From Corynebacterium confusum (lineage in GTDB: Bacteria > Actinomycetota > Actinomycetes > Mycobacteriales > Mycobacteriaceae), in contig NZ_CP047202.1 in the NCBI RefSeq assembly GCF_030408715.1, positions 496,001-560,000 of the forward strand: DNA of 64,000 bases. The letters run 5' to 3'. The position numbers and the translations under genes are program-made. Positions 10,331-18,371 of this stretch are shown here, one piece after another. Position 1 is the first letter of the stretch, and the number at the start of each line of letters is the position of its first letter. A model generated the notes under the pieces. It made no database searches, was not told where the DNA came from, and worked only from the letters and a program-made list of their open reading frames with translations.

Positions 10331-11634
10331 TGTTCGCTGCCTTCGAATCCGGCGATGGTGACGTTCTGGTCGACCAGGTCCTCGTGATCGCGGGCCTGGG
10401 TGAGCACGATCTCGCCGGGCTTGACCTCCGTGCCCTTGAGCTGTGCGGCGAAGGCACTGGTAATGCCCACGGTCACTGGGCGCTTGACCACGCGGTAGCC
10501 GTCCTCGTCCGGGTTGTCGCCGGCGGGCTCGGCCACGAGGACGAAGGCGCGCTGCCCCTCGGTGAGAATCGCGGTCAGCGGCACGGTGGGCACGTGCTTT
10601 TGTTCGGCGGAGACGATCTTGGTCTTCGCGGTGGAGCCGATGTGCAGGCCCTCGGTGTCGCCGGTGACCTCGATGGTGACCGGGAAGGTCGCCTTGGTGG
10701 CCCCGCCCTGCCCGGCCAGTGAGGCACTATCCCCGCCGGCGCCGGCGCCAGCGGCGGCGGCCTCGGGTTGCTGGGCGACCGGGGAGATGCCGGTGACCTT
10801 GCCGGCAAATTCCTTGCCCGGGGCGCTCGGGGAAGTAAACGTAACCCGGTTGCCCGGGTGCAGGTTGGGCATGTCGGCCTCGTTGACGGTGGTGCGAATT
10901 TCCAGCGTGGAGTCATCCGCCACGGTGGCCACCGGCCCTTCCGCGGGGCTGCCCTCTTTGGCGTTCAAGGCGGTCACGACTCCCTCGAAGGGGGCGGACA
11001 GGGTGCCGGCGTTGATGGAGTTTTCCAGCCCGGCGTTGGCCAGGTTGGCCGACTCCTGGGCGGCGGACACGTCCTCCTGGGCGCGGGCCAGGGCGCGCTC
11101 CTGGGCGGCGATCTGGGTCTGGATGTCGCCGGAGGCAGCCGCGGCAGCGCCCTCCTCGTCCGCGCCGGCGCTCGCGGCCGCGGTTTCCCCGTTGGCGGCG
11201 GCGGTGTAGAGGCGGTCGAGCTCGGCCTGGGCGTCGGCCACCTGGTTCTGGGCGGAGCGCAGCTCGGTGCGCTGGGTGGCGCGCTGGCCGGCCAGCTCCT
11301 GCTCCTCCGGGGTGGTGTCAATGACGGCCAGGGGCTGCTGGGCCTGGACGCGGTCGCCCACGTGCACGCGCACGCTGGAGACCGGGCCGGTCAGGCGCGT
11401 GGACAGCACGGCCTCTTCGCGGGCGGCCACGGTGCCGTTGGCGCTGACCGCGTTGGTGACGTCCCCGCGGGTGACCTCGGTGACGTCGTCGGCCTGCAGG
11501 ACGCTCCCGCTGGCCACGCTGGCGTACCAGGACCAGGCAAGTGCGCCGAGGACGAGGACAACCACGGCGATTATGGCGCCGATAATCAGCGGCTTTTTGG
11601 TTTTCTTCTTAGCGGTAGCGGGCTCAATGGCCAT
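10327..11634 (-). CDS. Efflux adaptor / membrane fusion protein (MacA-HlyD family)
   Basis: A 435-residue single-pass membrane protein. The N-terminal anchor is PLIIGAIIAVVVLVLGALAW (about 15-34). A lipoyl-like half motif and a long Ala/Gln/Glu-rich coiled-coil hairpin (about 100-190) follow, then the second lipoyl half (LSAPFEGVV) and beta-barrel domains. This is the MacA layout, usually found in Gram-negatives but also common in mycolate-bearing actinobacteria. ATG 11634 is used because AAAGGAG lies about 11 nt upstream; the upstream in-frame extension has no usable start with a ribosome site. First gene of the operon. Confidence 0.87.
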   Translation of the reverse strand: MAIEPATAKKKTKKPLIIGAIIAVVVLVLGALAWSWYASVASGSVLQADDVTEVTRGDVTNAVSANGTVAAREEAVLSTRLTGPVSSVRVHVGDRVQAQQPLAVIDTTPEEQELAGQRATQRTELRSAQNQVADAQAELDRLYTAAANGETAAASAGADEEGAAAAASGDIQTQIAAQERALARAQEDVSAAQESANLANAGLENSINAGTLSAPFEGVVTALNAKEGSPAEGPVATVADDSTLEIRTTVNEADMPNLHPGNRVTFTSPSAPGKEFAGKVTGISPVAQQPEAAAAGAGAGGDSASLAGQGGATKATFPVTIEVTGDTEGLHIGSTAKTKIVSAEQKHVPTVPLTAILTEGQRAFVLVAEPAGDNPDEDGYRVVKRPVTVGITSAFAAQLKGTEVKPGEIVLTQARDHEDLVDQNVTIAGFEGSEQ

Positions 11635-11891
11635 AACAGCTAGTACTCCTTTTGAGTAAAGGCCTCGGGGCAAAGGCAGGATTTAAGGCTCTGGCACCGT
11701 TGGGGTGGCAGACAGGCAAGTTTTGGCAGTTGCTAACTATAGACGCGAAAACCCTCTCCTTAATCCTCCCTGAGAATGATTTTCCGGAAACCACATAGCC
11801 GGGGAAATCGCGTCGGGGAGGATGAAAAGGGAGAGGTAAAAGAGCGGGGAGAGGGGAGCGGTGAGCAGACGGCAGGCTGCGCGCTGTGTGC
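11635..11891. promoter_or_regulatory. Intergenic region carrying the promoter of the MacAB-like operon
   Basis: 257 nt between the adaptor start and the esrI stop, both on the minus strand. I see no RNA gene and no convincing terminator. Purine-rich runs (GGGAGAGG, GGGGAGAGGGGAG) occur at 11814-11863. The adaptor promoter must lie here, but no single -10/-35 pair stands out. Confidence 0.4.
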
Positions 11892-13157
11892 CTAAGAGTT
11901 GGCAGCCGCGGTGGGGTAGTCGATGGTGACGTTGCCAACGCCGGCGTCGACGTGGACGGCGAACTTGGCGTCGGGGTTGTCCTGCTCGCGGCAGTTGCTA
12001 GCGCCCACGCCGTCGTCACAGGTCAGGCTGTAGGAGACGCCCTTTGGCAGGACGATGTCGGTGTTGCCGACCCCGGCGTCGATGGTGACCTCGGTGCGTT
12101 GGTTGAGCTGGTCCCAGTCGCGGATCTGGCTGAAGTCCACCTTGCCGTAGCCGACGGAGAAGTCGTAGGTTCGTGGCAGGTCCTTCACCGAGGTGGGAGT
12201 GTATTCGTGGTCGTCAAAGACGAAGCCGTCGCTGATGGTCAGCCCGTCGGTGGGGTTGTCGACGTGGCGGACCACCCGGAAGCCCACGGTCGTGGCGATG
12301 ACCAGGGCGGCGGCCAGGACCACGCCGAAGAAGCTCAAGGCGACGACCAGGAGGGTCTTGAAGAGGGAACGCTTCTTCTTCGGCTCCGCGGCCGGGCGCG
12401 GGTCTGGCAGGTGCCAGGTGTCCGGGGCGGCGCCCAACGGATCCCAGGCCGGCGGGGTGTTCCGGCCCGGCGGGAAGGGGTAGCCGTCCACCGGGGTGAA
12501 CATCGACATGTCTACCTCCGGGTCCGCGGCCGGCTGCGCCTGCTGCGCGTCGGTCTGGGCGAGCTGTCCGGCCGCCAAAAGTCCCGCCGGCGGGGTCGGT
12601 CGGTGGCGGTACAGGAAGAACCAGATCAGGCCGGTGAACAGGGCAATGCCAAGCGCCGAGGAGCTAAAGGAGGAGAAGAAGGAGTCTTCCATGATGGTTA
12701 CCGACCACGCCCCGGAGGTCATCAGGAAGCCGATGAGCAAGGCGATGGCTAGGCCGGACTCGGAAGTCTCCCCGTCCCGGCGGCCGAAGAGGTCTTCGGC
12801 CGGGGAGGAGGCCTTGGAATAGCGGGGCATCAGCGCCCAGGCCAGGAAGTAGGCCGCCAGCCCGCCGCCGAAGGCGAGGGTGGTGGCCACGAAGGCCACG
12901 CGGGGCAGGACCGGGTCGATGCCGAAGCGAGCGCCGATGCCCTCGCACACGCCGGCGATCTTGGCGTTGCCGCCTTGCTCGGCGGGGATACGCGGCGGGC
13001 GGGTGGCCCACATGGCGCGTAGGGTCTCGCCTAGGCTGTCGGTGGAGTCGGAGCGGGTGGGGGTGGAATAGGGGCTGGCGGGGGCATCGTTAGCGGAAGC
13101 GTCCGCGTGGGGCTCGGAGCGGGGCGTGGAGTGGAACGGCTCGTATGGGGAAGTCAT
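11892..13157 (-). CDS. esrI: PspC-domain membrane protein, EsrI-type inhibitor of the envelope stress response
   Basis: A 421-residue integral membrane protein. After a Ser/Pro/Asp-rich cytoplasmic N-terminus comes a PspC domain (about 62-112) containing AGVCEGIGARFGIDP and a membrane helix. Two further membrane helices, a cytoplasmic Pro-rich linker, another helix and a C-terminal extracytoplasmic beta-rich domain with repeated VDAGVGN/IDAGVGN motifs follow. It is divergent from a sensor kinase that also has a PspC domain. That is exactly the arrangement of esrI-esrSR in C. glutamicum, where EsrI restrains EsrSR until lipid-II-cycle antibiotics relieve it. The start lacks a ribosome site; CATACT lies 6 nt upstream, suggesting a leaderless mRNA. 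Confidence 0.85.
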   Translation of the reverse strand: MTSPYEPFHSTPRSEPHADASANDAPASPYSTPTRSDSTDSLGETLRAMWATRPPRIPAEQGGNAKIAGVCEGIGARFGIDPVLPRVAFVATTLAFGGGLAAYFLAWALMPRYSKASSPAEDLFGRRDGETSESGLAIALLIGFLMTSGAWSVTIMEDSFFSSFSSSALGIALFTGLIWFFLYRHRPTPPAGLLAAGQLAQTDAQQAQPAADPEVDMSMFTPVDGYPFPPGRNTPPAWDPLGAAPDTWHLPDPRPAAEPKKKRSLFKTLLVVALSFFGVVLAAALVIATTVGFRVVRHVDNPTDGLTISDGFVFDDHEYTPTSVKDLPRTYDFSVGYGKVDFSQIRDWDQLNQRTEVTIDAGVGNTDIVLPKGVSYSLTCDDGVGASNCREQDNPDAKFAVHVDAGVGNVTIDYPTAAANS

Positions 13158-13281
13158 GCTTTAAGTATGGTCTGCGCGTCTGCCCCCGCACATCGGGGAG
13201 CGCCCTGATCTTTGCCCGGATTAGTTCTCTCAGGGTGATCCCGGATGTGGTCTGCGCGGGAGCGTGGCACGATATTGATCT
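13158..13281. promoter_or_regulatory. Divergent esrI / esrSR promoter region with repeats
   Basis: The 124-nt spacer contains TGGTCTGCGCG twice in direct orientation (13168-13178 and 13248-13258, exactly 80 bp apart). CCCGGAT occurs twice (13215-13221, 13240-13246), and CCCTGA/TCAGGG form an inverted repeat (13203-13208, 13230-13235). The esrS start has GATATT 5 nt upstream, so one long repeat would sit over its -35 region. EsrR autoregulates this locus in C. glutamicum. Which repeat is its operator is not known from sequence. Confidence 0.5.
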
Positions 13282-14466
13282 ATGAGTACTCCCCCGTCCG
13301 AGCCCGCCGCGTATTCCCAGCGGCGCGCGGCACCCTACCCGGCCATGGTGCGCCCGCAGCAGGACAAGATGGTCGCCGGCGTGGCCAGCGGTGTGGCCGA
13401 GAACCTGGGCGTGGACATCCTCTGGGTGCGCCTGGCACTGGCCGGGCTGGCGCTGGTCTCCGGGGTGGGGCTGATCCTGTACGCGGGCCTGTGGATCTGC
13501 ACCCCGGCCCGGGAGGACGCCCAGGCCCCGGCCTCGCAGTGGGAGATCCCGCGCTGGGGCTGGGGGCTGGTGGTGGCCCTCGCGCTGGCGGCCGGGGTAT
13601 CCATTGCGACGGTGGTGCTGGGTGTGCCGCCGCAGGTGCTGATGCCGCTGGCTTTCGTTGCGGTGGGCGCCTTGTTGGCCTGGCAGGCCTACGACCGCTC
13701 GACGAATACGCTGCTCGGCATGGGCAGCCTCGCGGCCGGCTTTGCCCTGGTGCTGGCCGGAACGGTGGTCATGGCGGTGTTCTGGGACCGCGAGCACGGG
13801 TTCAGCTCGGCGCTGGTGGCCTCCCTGCTGACCATGTTGGGGTTGGGCGTGCTGGTCATCCCGCTGGTGCTGAAGCTGTGGCGCTCGCTGGCGGAGGAAA
13901 AAGCGGCGAAGGCGGCGGCGGACGAGCGGACGGCTATTGCCTCCAAGCTGCACGACTCGGTGCTGCAGACCCTGGCGCTTATCCAGAAACGCGCCGACGA
14001 TGGCCCGGAGGTCGCGCGGCTGGCGCGTTCCCAGGAGCGCCAGCTGCGGGCCTGGCTTTTCGATGCCGACTCCGCCACCCCGGAGACCATCTTTGGCGCG
14101 GTGGAAGCCGCCTGCGCCGAGGTCGAGGACCTGTTCAACGTGCGGATTAACCCGGTGACCGTGGGACAGGACGCGCCCCTGAGCGACAACACCAAGCTGG
14201 CGGTCGAGGCGGCTCGCGAGGCGCTAGTCAACGCCGGCAAGCACGCGCAGGTGGAAACGGTCGATGTCTTCTGCGAGGTGCGGGCGGGCGAGCTGACCCT
14301 GTTCGTGCGCGACCGCGGCGTGGGCTTCGACCCGGCTGCGGTGGCGGCCGACCGCCACGGGATCCGGGACTCCATCCGGCAGCGCATGGAACGCGCGGGC
14401 GGTGCGGCACGGCTGGATAGCCAGCCCGGGGGCGGCACGGAAGTGGAGCTCACGGTAGCGTTATAG
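13282..14466 (+). CDS. esrS: PspC-domain sensor histidine kinase EsrS
   Basis: A 394-residue kinase. The N-terminal PspC domain (about 30-75, with GVASGVAENLGVDILW) is followed by four to five membrane helices to about residue 195. A short dimerisation/phosphoacceptor helix with the histidine in KLHDSVLQTLALIQ comes next, then a GHKL ATPase domain with EAAREALVNAGKHA (N box) and DRGVGFDP (G1 box). The phosphoacceptor motif is of the HisKA_3/NarL-partner class, matching its LuxR-type regulator. A PspC domain fused to a kinase is the hallmark of EsrS. The stop codon is 2 nt before the regulator gene, so the two are translationally coupled. There is no Shine-Dalgarno sequence at the ATG. Confidence 0.88.
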   Translation: MSTPPSEPAAYSQRRAAPYPAMVRPQQDKMVAGVASGVAENLGVDILWVRLALAGLALVSGVGLILYAGLWICTPAREDAQAPASQWEIPRWGWGLVVALALAAGVSIATVVLGVPPQVLMPLAFVAVGALLAWQAYDRSTNTLLGMGSLAAGFALVLAGTVVMAVFWDREHGFSSALVASLLTMLGLGVLVIPLVLKLWRSLAEEKAAKAAADERTAIASKLHDSVLQTLALIQKRADDGPEVARLARSQERQLRAWLFDADSATPETIFGAVEAACAEVEDLFNVRINPVTVGQDAPLSDNTKLAVEAAREALVNAGKHAQVETVDVFCEVRAGELTLFVRDRGVGFDPAAVAADRHGIRDSIRQRMERAGGAARLDSQPGGGTEVELTVAL

Positions 14467-14468
14467 GC

Positions 14469-15131
14469 ATGGTTACTGTCTTCTTGGTCGATGATCACTC
14501 CGTCTTCCGCGCCGGGGTGCGCGCGGAGTTGGCCGACAAAGTAGACATCGTGGGGGACGCCGGGACGGTCGCCGAGGCCATCCGTGGTATCAACGAGACC
14601 CGCCCGGACGTGGTCCTGCTGGACGTGCACATGCCGGACGGTGGTGGCCTGGCCGTCATCCAGGGCATTGAGCCGGGCCCGAAGTTTTTGGCGCTGAGCG
14701 TTTCCGATGCCGCGGAAGACGTCATCGCGCTGATCCGCGCCGGGGCGCGCGGATACGTGACCAAGAATATCGACGGCGCGGAGCTGGCGCGGGCGGTCGA
14801 GCAGGTCTACGACGGGGACGCGTATTTCTCCCCGCGGCTGGCCGGCTTCGTGCTGGACGCCTTCGCCGCCGGCGAGCCGGCTCCGGAACCGGAGGGCGAG
14901 CCCAAGCCCCTGCCCGCCCAGGGCGAGGATCCGATAGTCGACGCGCTGACCCCGCGCGAGCTGGAGGTACTGCGCCTGCTGGCGCGCGGCTATACCTACC
15001 GTGAAATCGGGCAGAAGCTGTTCATCTCCATTAAAACTGTGGAAACGCACGCCTCTAATATCCTGCGCAAGACCCAGCAGTCCAACCGCTACCAGCTCAC
15101 CCGCTGGGCGGCTAGCCGCGACCTAGACTGA
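14469..15131 (+). CDS. esrR: Response regulator EsrR (NarL/LuxR family)
   Basis: A 220-residue regulator. The receiver domain (about 1-120) has the acidic pair in VDDHS, the phosphoacceptor Asp in VVLLDVHMPDGG and the conserved Lys in GYVTKNI. A Pro/Glu-rich linker (about 135-155) leads to a LuxR helix-turn-helix (about 158-215) with LTPRELEVLRLLARGYTYRE and KTVETHASNILRK. In C. glutamicum the phosphorylated regulator activates its own locus, heat-shock genes and ABC transporters after cell-wall stress. Confidence 0.88.
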   Translation: MVTVFLVDDHSVFRAGVRAELADKVDIVGDAGTVAEAIRGINETRPDVVLLDVHMPDGGGLAVIQGIEPGPKFLALSVSDAAEDVIALIRAGARGYVTKNIDGAELARAVEQVYDGDAYFSPRLAGFVLDAFAAGEPAPEPEGEPKPLPAQGEDPIVDALTPRELEVLRLLARGYTYREIGQKLFISIKTVETHASNILRKTQQSNRYQLTRWAASRDLD

Positions 15132-15165
15132 TTAATCCCAGGTGAGGCGGACACCCCCGCGTTAG

Positions 15166-15206
15166 TCGAACGGACGTTTGCATGTGTCCGGAGGAGAGTT
15201 CATACT
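15166..15206 (+). promoter_or_regulatory. LexA-like SOS box and leaderless promoter of imuA'-imuB
   Basis: TCGAAC-GGAC-GTTTGC (15166-15181) matches the actinobacterial SOS box TCGAAC-N4-GTTCGA with two mismatches in the right arm. It overlaps a -35 element TTGCAT (15178-15183). A 17-nt spacer separates this from -10 CATACT (15201-15206), which ends 6 nt before the GTG of imuA'. LexA bound here would block RNA polymerase directly. Confidence 0.7.
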
Positions 15207-15212
15207 TGAGGG

Positions 15213-16001
15213 GTGCAGCAAACAGGTGTTCCCCAGGCGGTGGGCCAGTCGGTCGAGGACCGGGTGGCGGCTTTGCGCGCGCAGATGGAAAAGATGGGCG
15301 GCGGCTCCGCCCTGCCCGCGCGCGGGCCTAAGCAGCGCGCTGCACGCTCCGCCGAAAGCGGTGCTGAACAGGGAAATAACAAAAATTCCGGGGATCCCGG
15401 TGGGCAGGCCGCGCCGGCCGGCGGCGGGGCGTCCCGAGGGGCGCAGGCTGCCGAGCGGCAGATTGAGCTGGGCGGCGCGCTGGCCGGGGTCCTCCCGGCG
15501 GGCGGCCTGGTGCGCGGCAGCGCGGTGCGGTGCAGCGAGTGCCCGGCCTTCATAATAGAACTGGTGTGCCAAGCCACGGAGGAAGGCTACTACGTGGCCC
15601 TGGTCGGCTGGCCGGAGCTAGCCCTGGCCCAGGTGTGCGAGCGCGGGGATATCAGCAAGGTCGTCGCGGTGCCGGACCCGGGCACGGATCCGTGGGCGGT
15701 CAGCGCCACCTTGGTCGAGGGCATGGATTTTGTCATCCAGCGCGTGCGCACGGCCTCCCAGCAGCGGGTGCTCAGCCCCGCGCGGGCGCGCCCGGTGGCG
15801 GCGCGGCTGCGGCAGGGGCGCGCGGTGCTCATTACCGTCGGGCAGCACGTGCCGTCCGCGGCGCTGCGGCTGGACGCCCAGGTGGAGTCCTACCCGGGGA
15901 TCGGACGCGGGCGCGGGCGCATCCGCGAGGTCGAGGTGCGCGTGCAGGCGTACTCGAAGTACCTGTCGCGCCCGGCGCAATCGGTGGTGAGGTGCGCATG
16001 A
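15213..16001 (+). CDS. imuA': ImuA'-like mutasome accessory protein
   Basis: A 262-residue protein preceding imuB, equivalent by position to mycobacterial ImuA' (Rv3395c). The N-terminal third is low complexity and rich in Gly, Ala and Arg. The remainder (about 85-262) has a RecA/SulA-like pattern, GGALAGVLPAGGLVRGSAV then VALVGWPELALAQVCE. Where RecA has a Walker A loop there is no GKT/GKS, so ATP binding is not expected. GTG 15213 is the first possible start after an in-frame TGA and is fixed by the -10 hexamer 6 nt upstream. Its stop overlaps the imuB start (ATGA). In mycobacteria ImuA' and ImuB bring DnaE2 to damaged template during SOS mutagenesis. Confidence 0.82.
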   Translation: MQQTGVPQAVGQSVEDRVAALRAQMEKMGGGSALPARGPKQRAARSAESGAEQGNNKNSGDPGGQAAPAGGGASRGAQAAERQIELGGALAGVLPAGGLVRGSAVRCSECPAFIIELVCQATEEGYYVALVGWPELALAQVCERGDISKVVAVPDPGTDPWAVSATLVEGMDFVIQRVRTASQQRVLSPARARPVAARLRQGRAVLITVGQHVPSAALRLDAQVESYPGIGRGRGRIREVEVRVQAYSKYLSRPAQSVVRCA

Positions 16002-17584
16002 GCGCGCCGGCAGTGCGGATTGCTGCGCTCTGGTTTCCCGACTGGCCCATCCAGGCCGCCCGCTACGCCGAGACCTTGCCGGAGGACGCGGGGGCGGGCA
16101 GCCCCATCGGGGTCCTTGCCGGCGGGGCCGTGAAGGTCTGCAATACCGCCGCGCGCCGCGCCGGGGTCCACCGCGGCATGCGGGTGCGGGCGGCCCAGGC
16201 GGTCTGTCCGGAGCTTGTAGTCTGGGAGTCCCAGCCGGAGCGCGAGGGCGCCGTCTTCGCAGAAATCGTGGAATCCCTGGACGCGGTGGCCTCGTCCATT
16301 GAGGTCATCCGCCCCGGCCTCGTGGTGGTGGACGCCGCCGCGGCCGCCCGCTTCCACGGCGGGGAGGCCACCGCGGTGGAGATGTTGGTCGACGCCGCCG
16401 CGCGCCAAGGCCTGGACATGACGGTCGGGGTGGCCGATGAGCTGGCCACCGCCATTATCGCGGCCCGGGACCGCGGGCTCGGCGCGGTGGTGGAGCCGGG
16501 GACCTCCCGACAGTTCTTGGCCCCGCGCAGCTCCCAGGTGCTGGCCGCGGAGGTCTCCCTGGGCTGCCCGCCGGAGCTGGTCGCCCAGTTCGTGCGGCTG
16601 GGCCTGCCCACCTTGGGGGATGTGGCGCAGCTGCCGCTGCACCAGGTCACCAGCCGCTTCGGCCACGCCGGGCGGCGGTGCCACGCCATCGCCAGCGCGC
16701 AGCCGGACCGGCGGGTCGCTCCGGAGCTGACGGGTGCTGAGCTGGACGTGTGGATGCGCCCGGAGGATCCGCTGGAGCGCGTGGACGCCGCCGCGTTCGC
16801 CGCCCGCCAGCTGGCCACCCAGCTGCACCAGCGCTTGAGCGCGGCCGGGCTGTCGTGCCTGCGCCTGCGCGTGAGCGCGCAATGGGCCGACGGCACGGAG
16901 CTGCGGCGGGTCTGGCGCACGCGCGCGGCGCTGAGCGAATCCGCCACCGCCGACCGGGTGCGCTGGCAGCTCGACGGCTGGCTGGTGGGCAACCAGGCCG
17001 AGGGCGGCATCGTGGGGCTCGGGCTGGAGCCGCTGGAGGTCGCCCAGCCGGAGCAGCACAGCCTGGTGGAATCCGGGGCGGGTTCGGCGGCCCGCGCCCA
17101 GCAGGTCATCGAGCGCGTCCAGTCCCAGCTGGGCATCGACAAGGTGGTCCAGCCGGTAGACCGCGGCGGCCGCGGGGTGGCCGAGCGGGTGGACTTCGTC
17201 CCCTACGGCGAGCGGGTCGAGCCCGCGCCGCCGGGCGCCTGGCCGGGCCGGATACCGGCGCCGCTGCCGGCCCAGCTGGAGCTCGACCACCCGAGCGCGA
17301 ACCACCCGGCCGCCCGCATCCGGATGATCAATGCCGAAGGCCACGATGTCTTCGTCACCGAGGAGGGCTTGCTCTCGGCCGAGCCGGCCGGCCTGGCCTG
17401 GGGAAAAAACCGCTACCTGGTCACCGCGTGGGCGGGCCCGTGGCCGGTGGACACGGGCTGGTGGACGGCCGCCGGCACGCGCCTAGCGCGGCTGCAGATA
17501 GTCGGCACGGATCAAGAAAAGACGCGGGCCTGGCTGCTCAATTGGCAAGCTGGCCGGTGGACGGTTGAGGCCAGCTACGTCTAG
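15998..17584 (+). CDS. imuB: ImuB, Y-family polymerase-like mutasome hub
   Basis: A 528-residue Y-family polymerase homologue. The N-terminus reads RIAALWFPDWPIQAA where active Y-family enzymes carry a metal-binding Asp, so it is probably non-catalytic like mycobacterial ImuB. A helix-hairpin-helix-like region (GLPTLGDVAQLPLHQVTSRFG) lies at about 205-225. QHSLVE at 353-358 sits where mycobacterial ImuB has its beta-clamp motif, and is a degenerate Q-x-x-L version. The C-terminal domain expected to contact ImuA' and DnaE2 is intact, ending in a Trp-rich segment. It overlaps imuA' by 4 nt and converges on the lipoprotein gene. Confidence 0.92.
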   Translation: MSAPAVRIAALWFPDWPIQAARYAETLPEDAGAGSPIGVLAGGAVKVCNTAARRAGVHRGMRVRAAQAVCPELVVWESQPEREGAVFAEIVESLDAVASSIEVIRPGLVVVDAAAAARFHGGEATAVEMLVDAAARQGLDMTVGVADELATAIIAARDRGLGAVVEPGTSRQFLAPRSSQVLAAEVSLGCPPELVAQFVRLGLPTLGDVAQLPLHQVTSRFGHAGRRCHAIASAQPDRRVAPELTGAELDVWMRPEDPLERVDAAAFAARQLATQLHQRLSAAGLSCLRLRVSAQWADGTELRRVWRTRAALSESATADRVRWQLDGWLVGNQAEGGIVGLGLEPLEVAQPEQHSLVESGAGSAARAQQVIERVQSQLGIDKVVQPVDRGGRGVAERVDFVPYGERVEPAPPGAWPGRIPAPLPAQLELDHPSANHPAARIRMINAEGHDVFVTEEGLLSAEPAGLAWGKNRYLVTAWAGPWPVDTGWWTAAGTRLARLQIVGTDQEKTRAWLLNWQAGRWTVEASYV

Positions 17585-17623
17585 GAAGGCCGCCCCAGTG
17601 CCATGACGTCTGCGCGGCGTGGG

Positions 17624-18250
17624 CTAACGGTCAAGGACGTCGACGACCACGCGCTTCGGGTCGGTGAGGACCTCCACGGAATAGGGCCGGGCCTGGTCGA
17701 GGCCGATGATGAACTGGGAGCGGTCCTCGAAGGTGCCGGCGCTGGTGACCTCGGTGATGATGCTTCCGTACCCGGTCATGGTGCCGAGTGCCGGGTCGTC
17801 CTTGCCCAGCTCGTAGGGCAGGACGGTGCCGTCGATGTTGACGTTGAGGGCAGTGGCGCCGTAGTAGTTGATGCGTTTGCCGGAGCCCTGCTGGGTGGGC
17901 TGGTCCTGGAAATCGACGAACCAGCCGGGCTGGCCCTCGCCCTCTAGGTCGAAGACCACGCGCTCAAAGCCGGGGTGCTGGCCGATGCGCATGTTGGTCA
18001 CCATCAGCCGGGCGGGTGCCGGTGGGCGCTGGGTCTTCATCTCCTTGTCGGCGTCCCCCAGGGGGCTGGGACCGGAGACGTTCTGATCCTGCTTGTCGGA
18101 GTCCGCCGAGGAAGAATCCGTGGGGTGGGCGACGCCAATCCCGGCGAGCATGTCCCGGGAGCCGTCTGTAGAGCAGGCAGACAGGCCACACGCAGCGGTG
18201 ATAAAAATTGCTGCAATTTGGGCCCGGCGGGCTCGGTCAGGGACAGACAT
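17624..18250 (-). CDS. AMIN-like domain lipoprotein
   Basis: A 208-residue secreted lipoprotein. The signal peptide ends in the lipobox LSAC with the lipidated cysteine at C26. A Ser/Asp/Gln-rich linker follows, then a beta-rich domain (about 75-208) with GQHPGFERVVFDLEG, FVDFQDQP and DPKRVVVDVLD. These resemble the AMIN-like fold found in actinobacterial envelope lipoproteins. ATG 18250 gives a proper signal peptide and has TACCGT 7 nt upstream (leaderless). The longer open frame begins inside the divergent promoter. It is probably anchored to the outer leaflet of the plasma membrane; the binding partner is unknown. Confidence 0.78.
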   Translation of the reverse strand: MSVPDRARRAQIAAIFITAACGLSACSTDGSRDMLAGIGVAHPTDSSSADSDKQDQNVSGPSPLGDADKEMKTQRPPAPARLMVTNMRIGQHPGFERVVFDLEGEGQPGWFVDFQDQPTQQGSGKRINYYGATALNVNIDGTVLPYELGKDDPALGTMTGYGSIITEVTSAGTFEDRSQFIIGLDQARPYSVEVLTDPKRVVVDVLDR

Positions 18251-18371
18251 AGTGCCTACGGTAGCGGTTTTTCCAGGGAGAAACAAAATACGAGTTCGAT
18301 TTCACTCGAAGGGAAATAAAATTATTGCAGTGCCTCCGCTAGGGGTTATAGGCAGGCCGGCAGGAGGTAGA
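18251..18371. promoter_or_regulatory. Divergent promoter region with an inverted repeat
   Basis: This 121-nt spacer is AT-richer than its flanks. It holds the lipoprotein -10 hexamer (ACGGTA at 18258-18263, TACCGT on the minus strand). An overlapping inverted repeat is CGAGT/ACTCG (18291-18295, 18304-18308) and TTCGA/TCGAA (18295-18299, 18306-18310). The arms are the reverse of an SOS box, so LexA is not implied. Confidence 0.4.
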
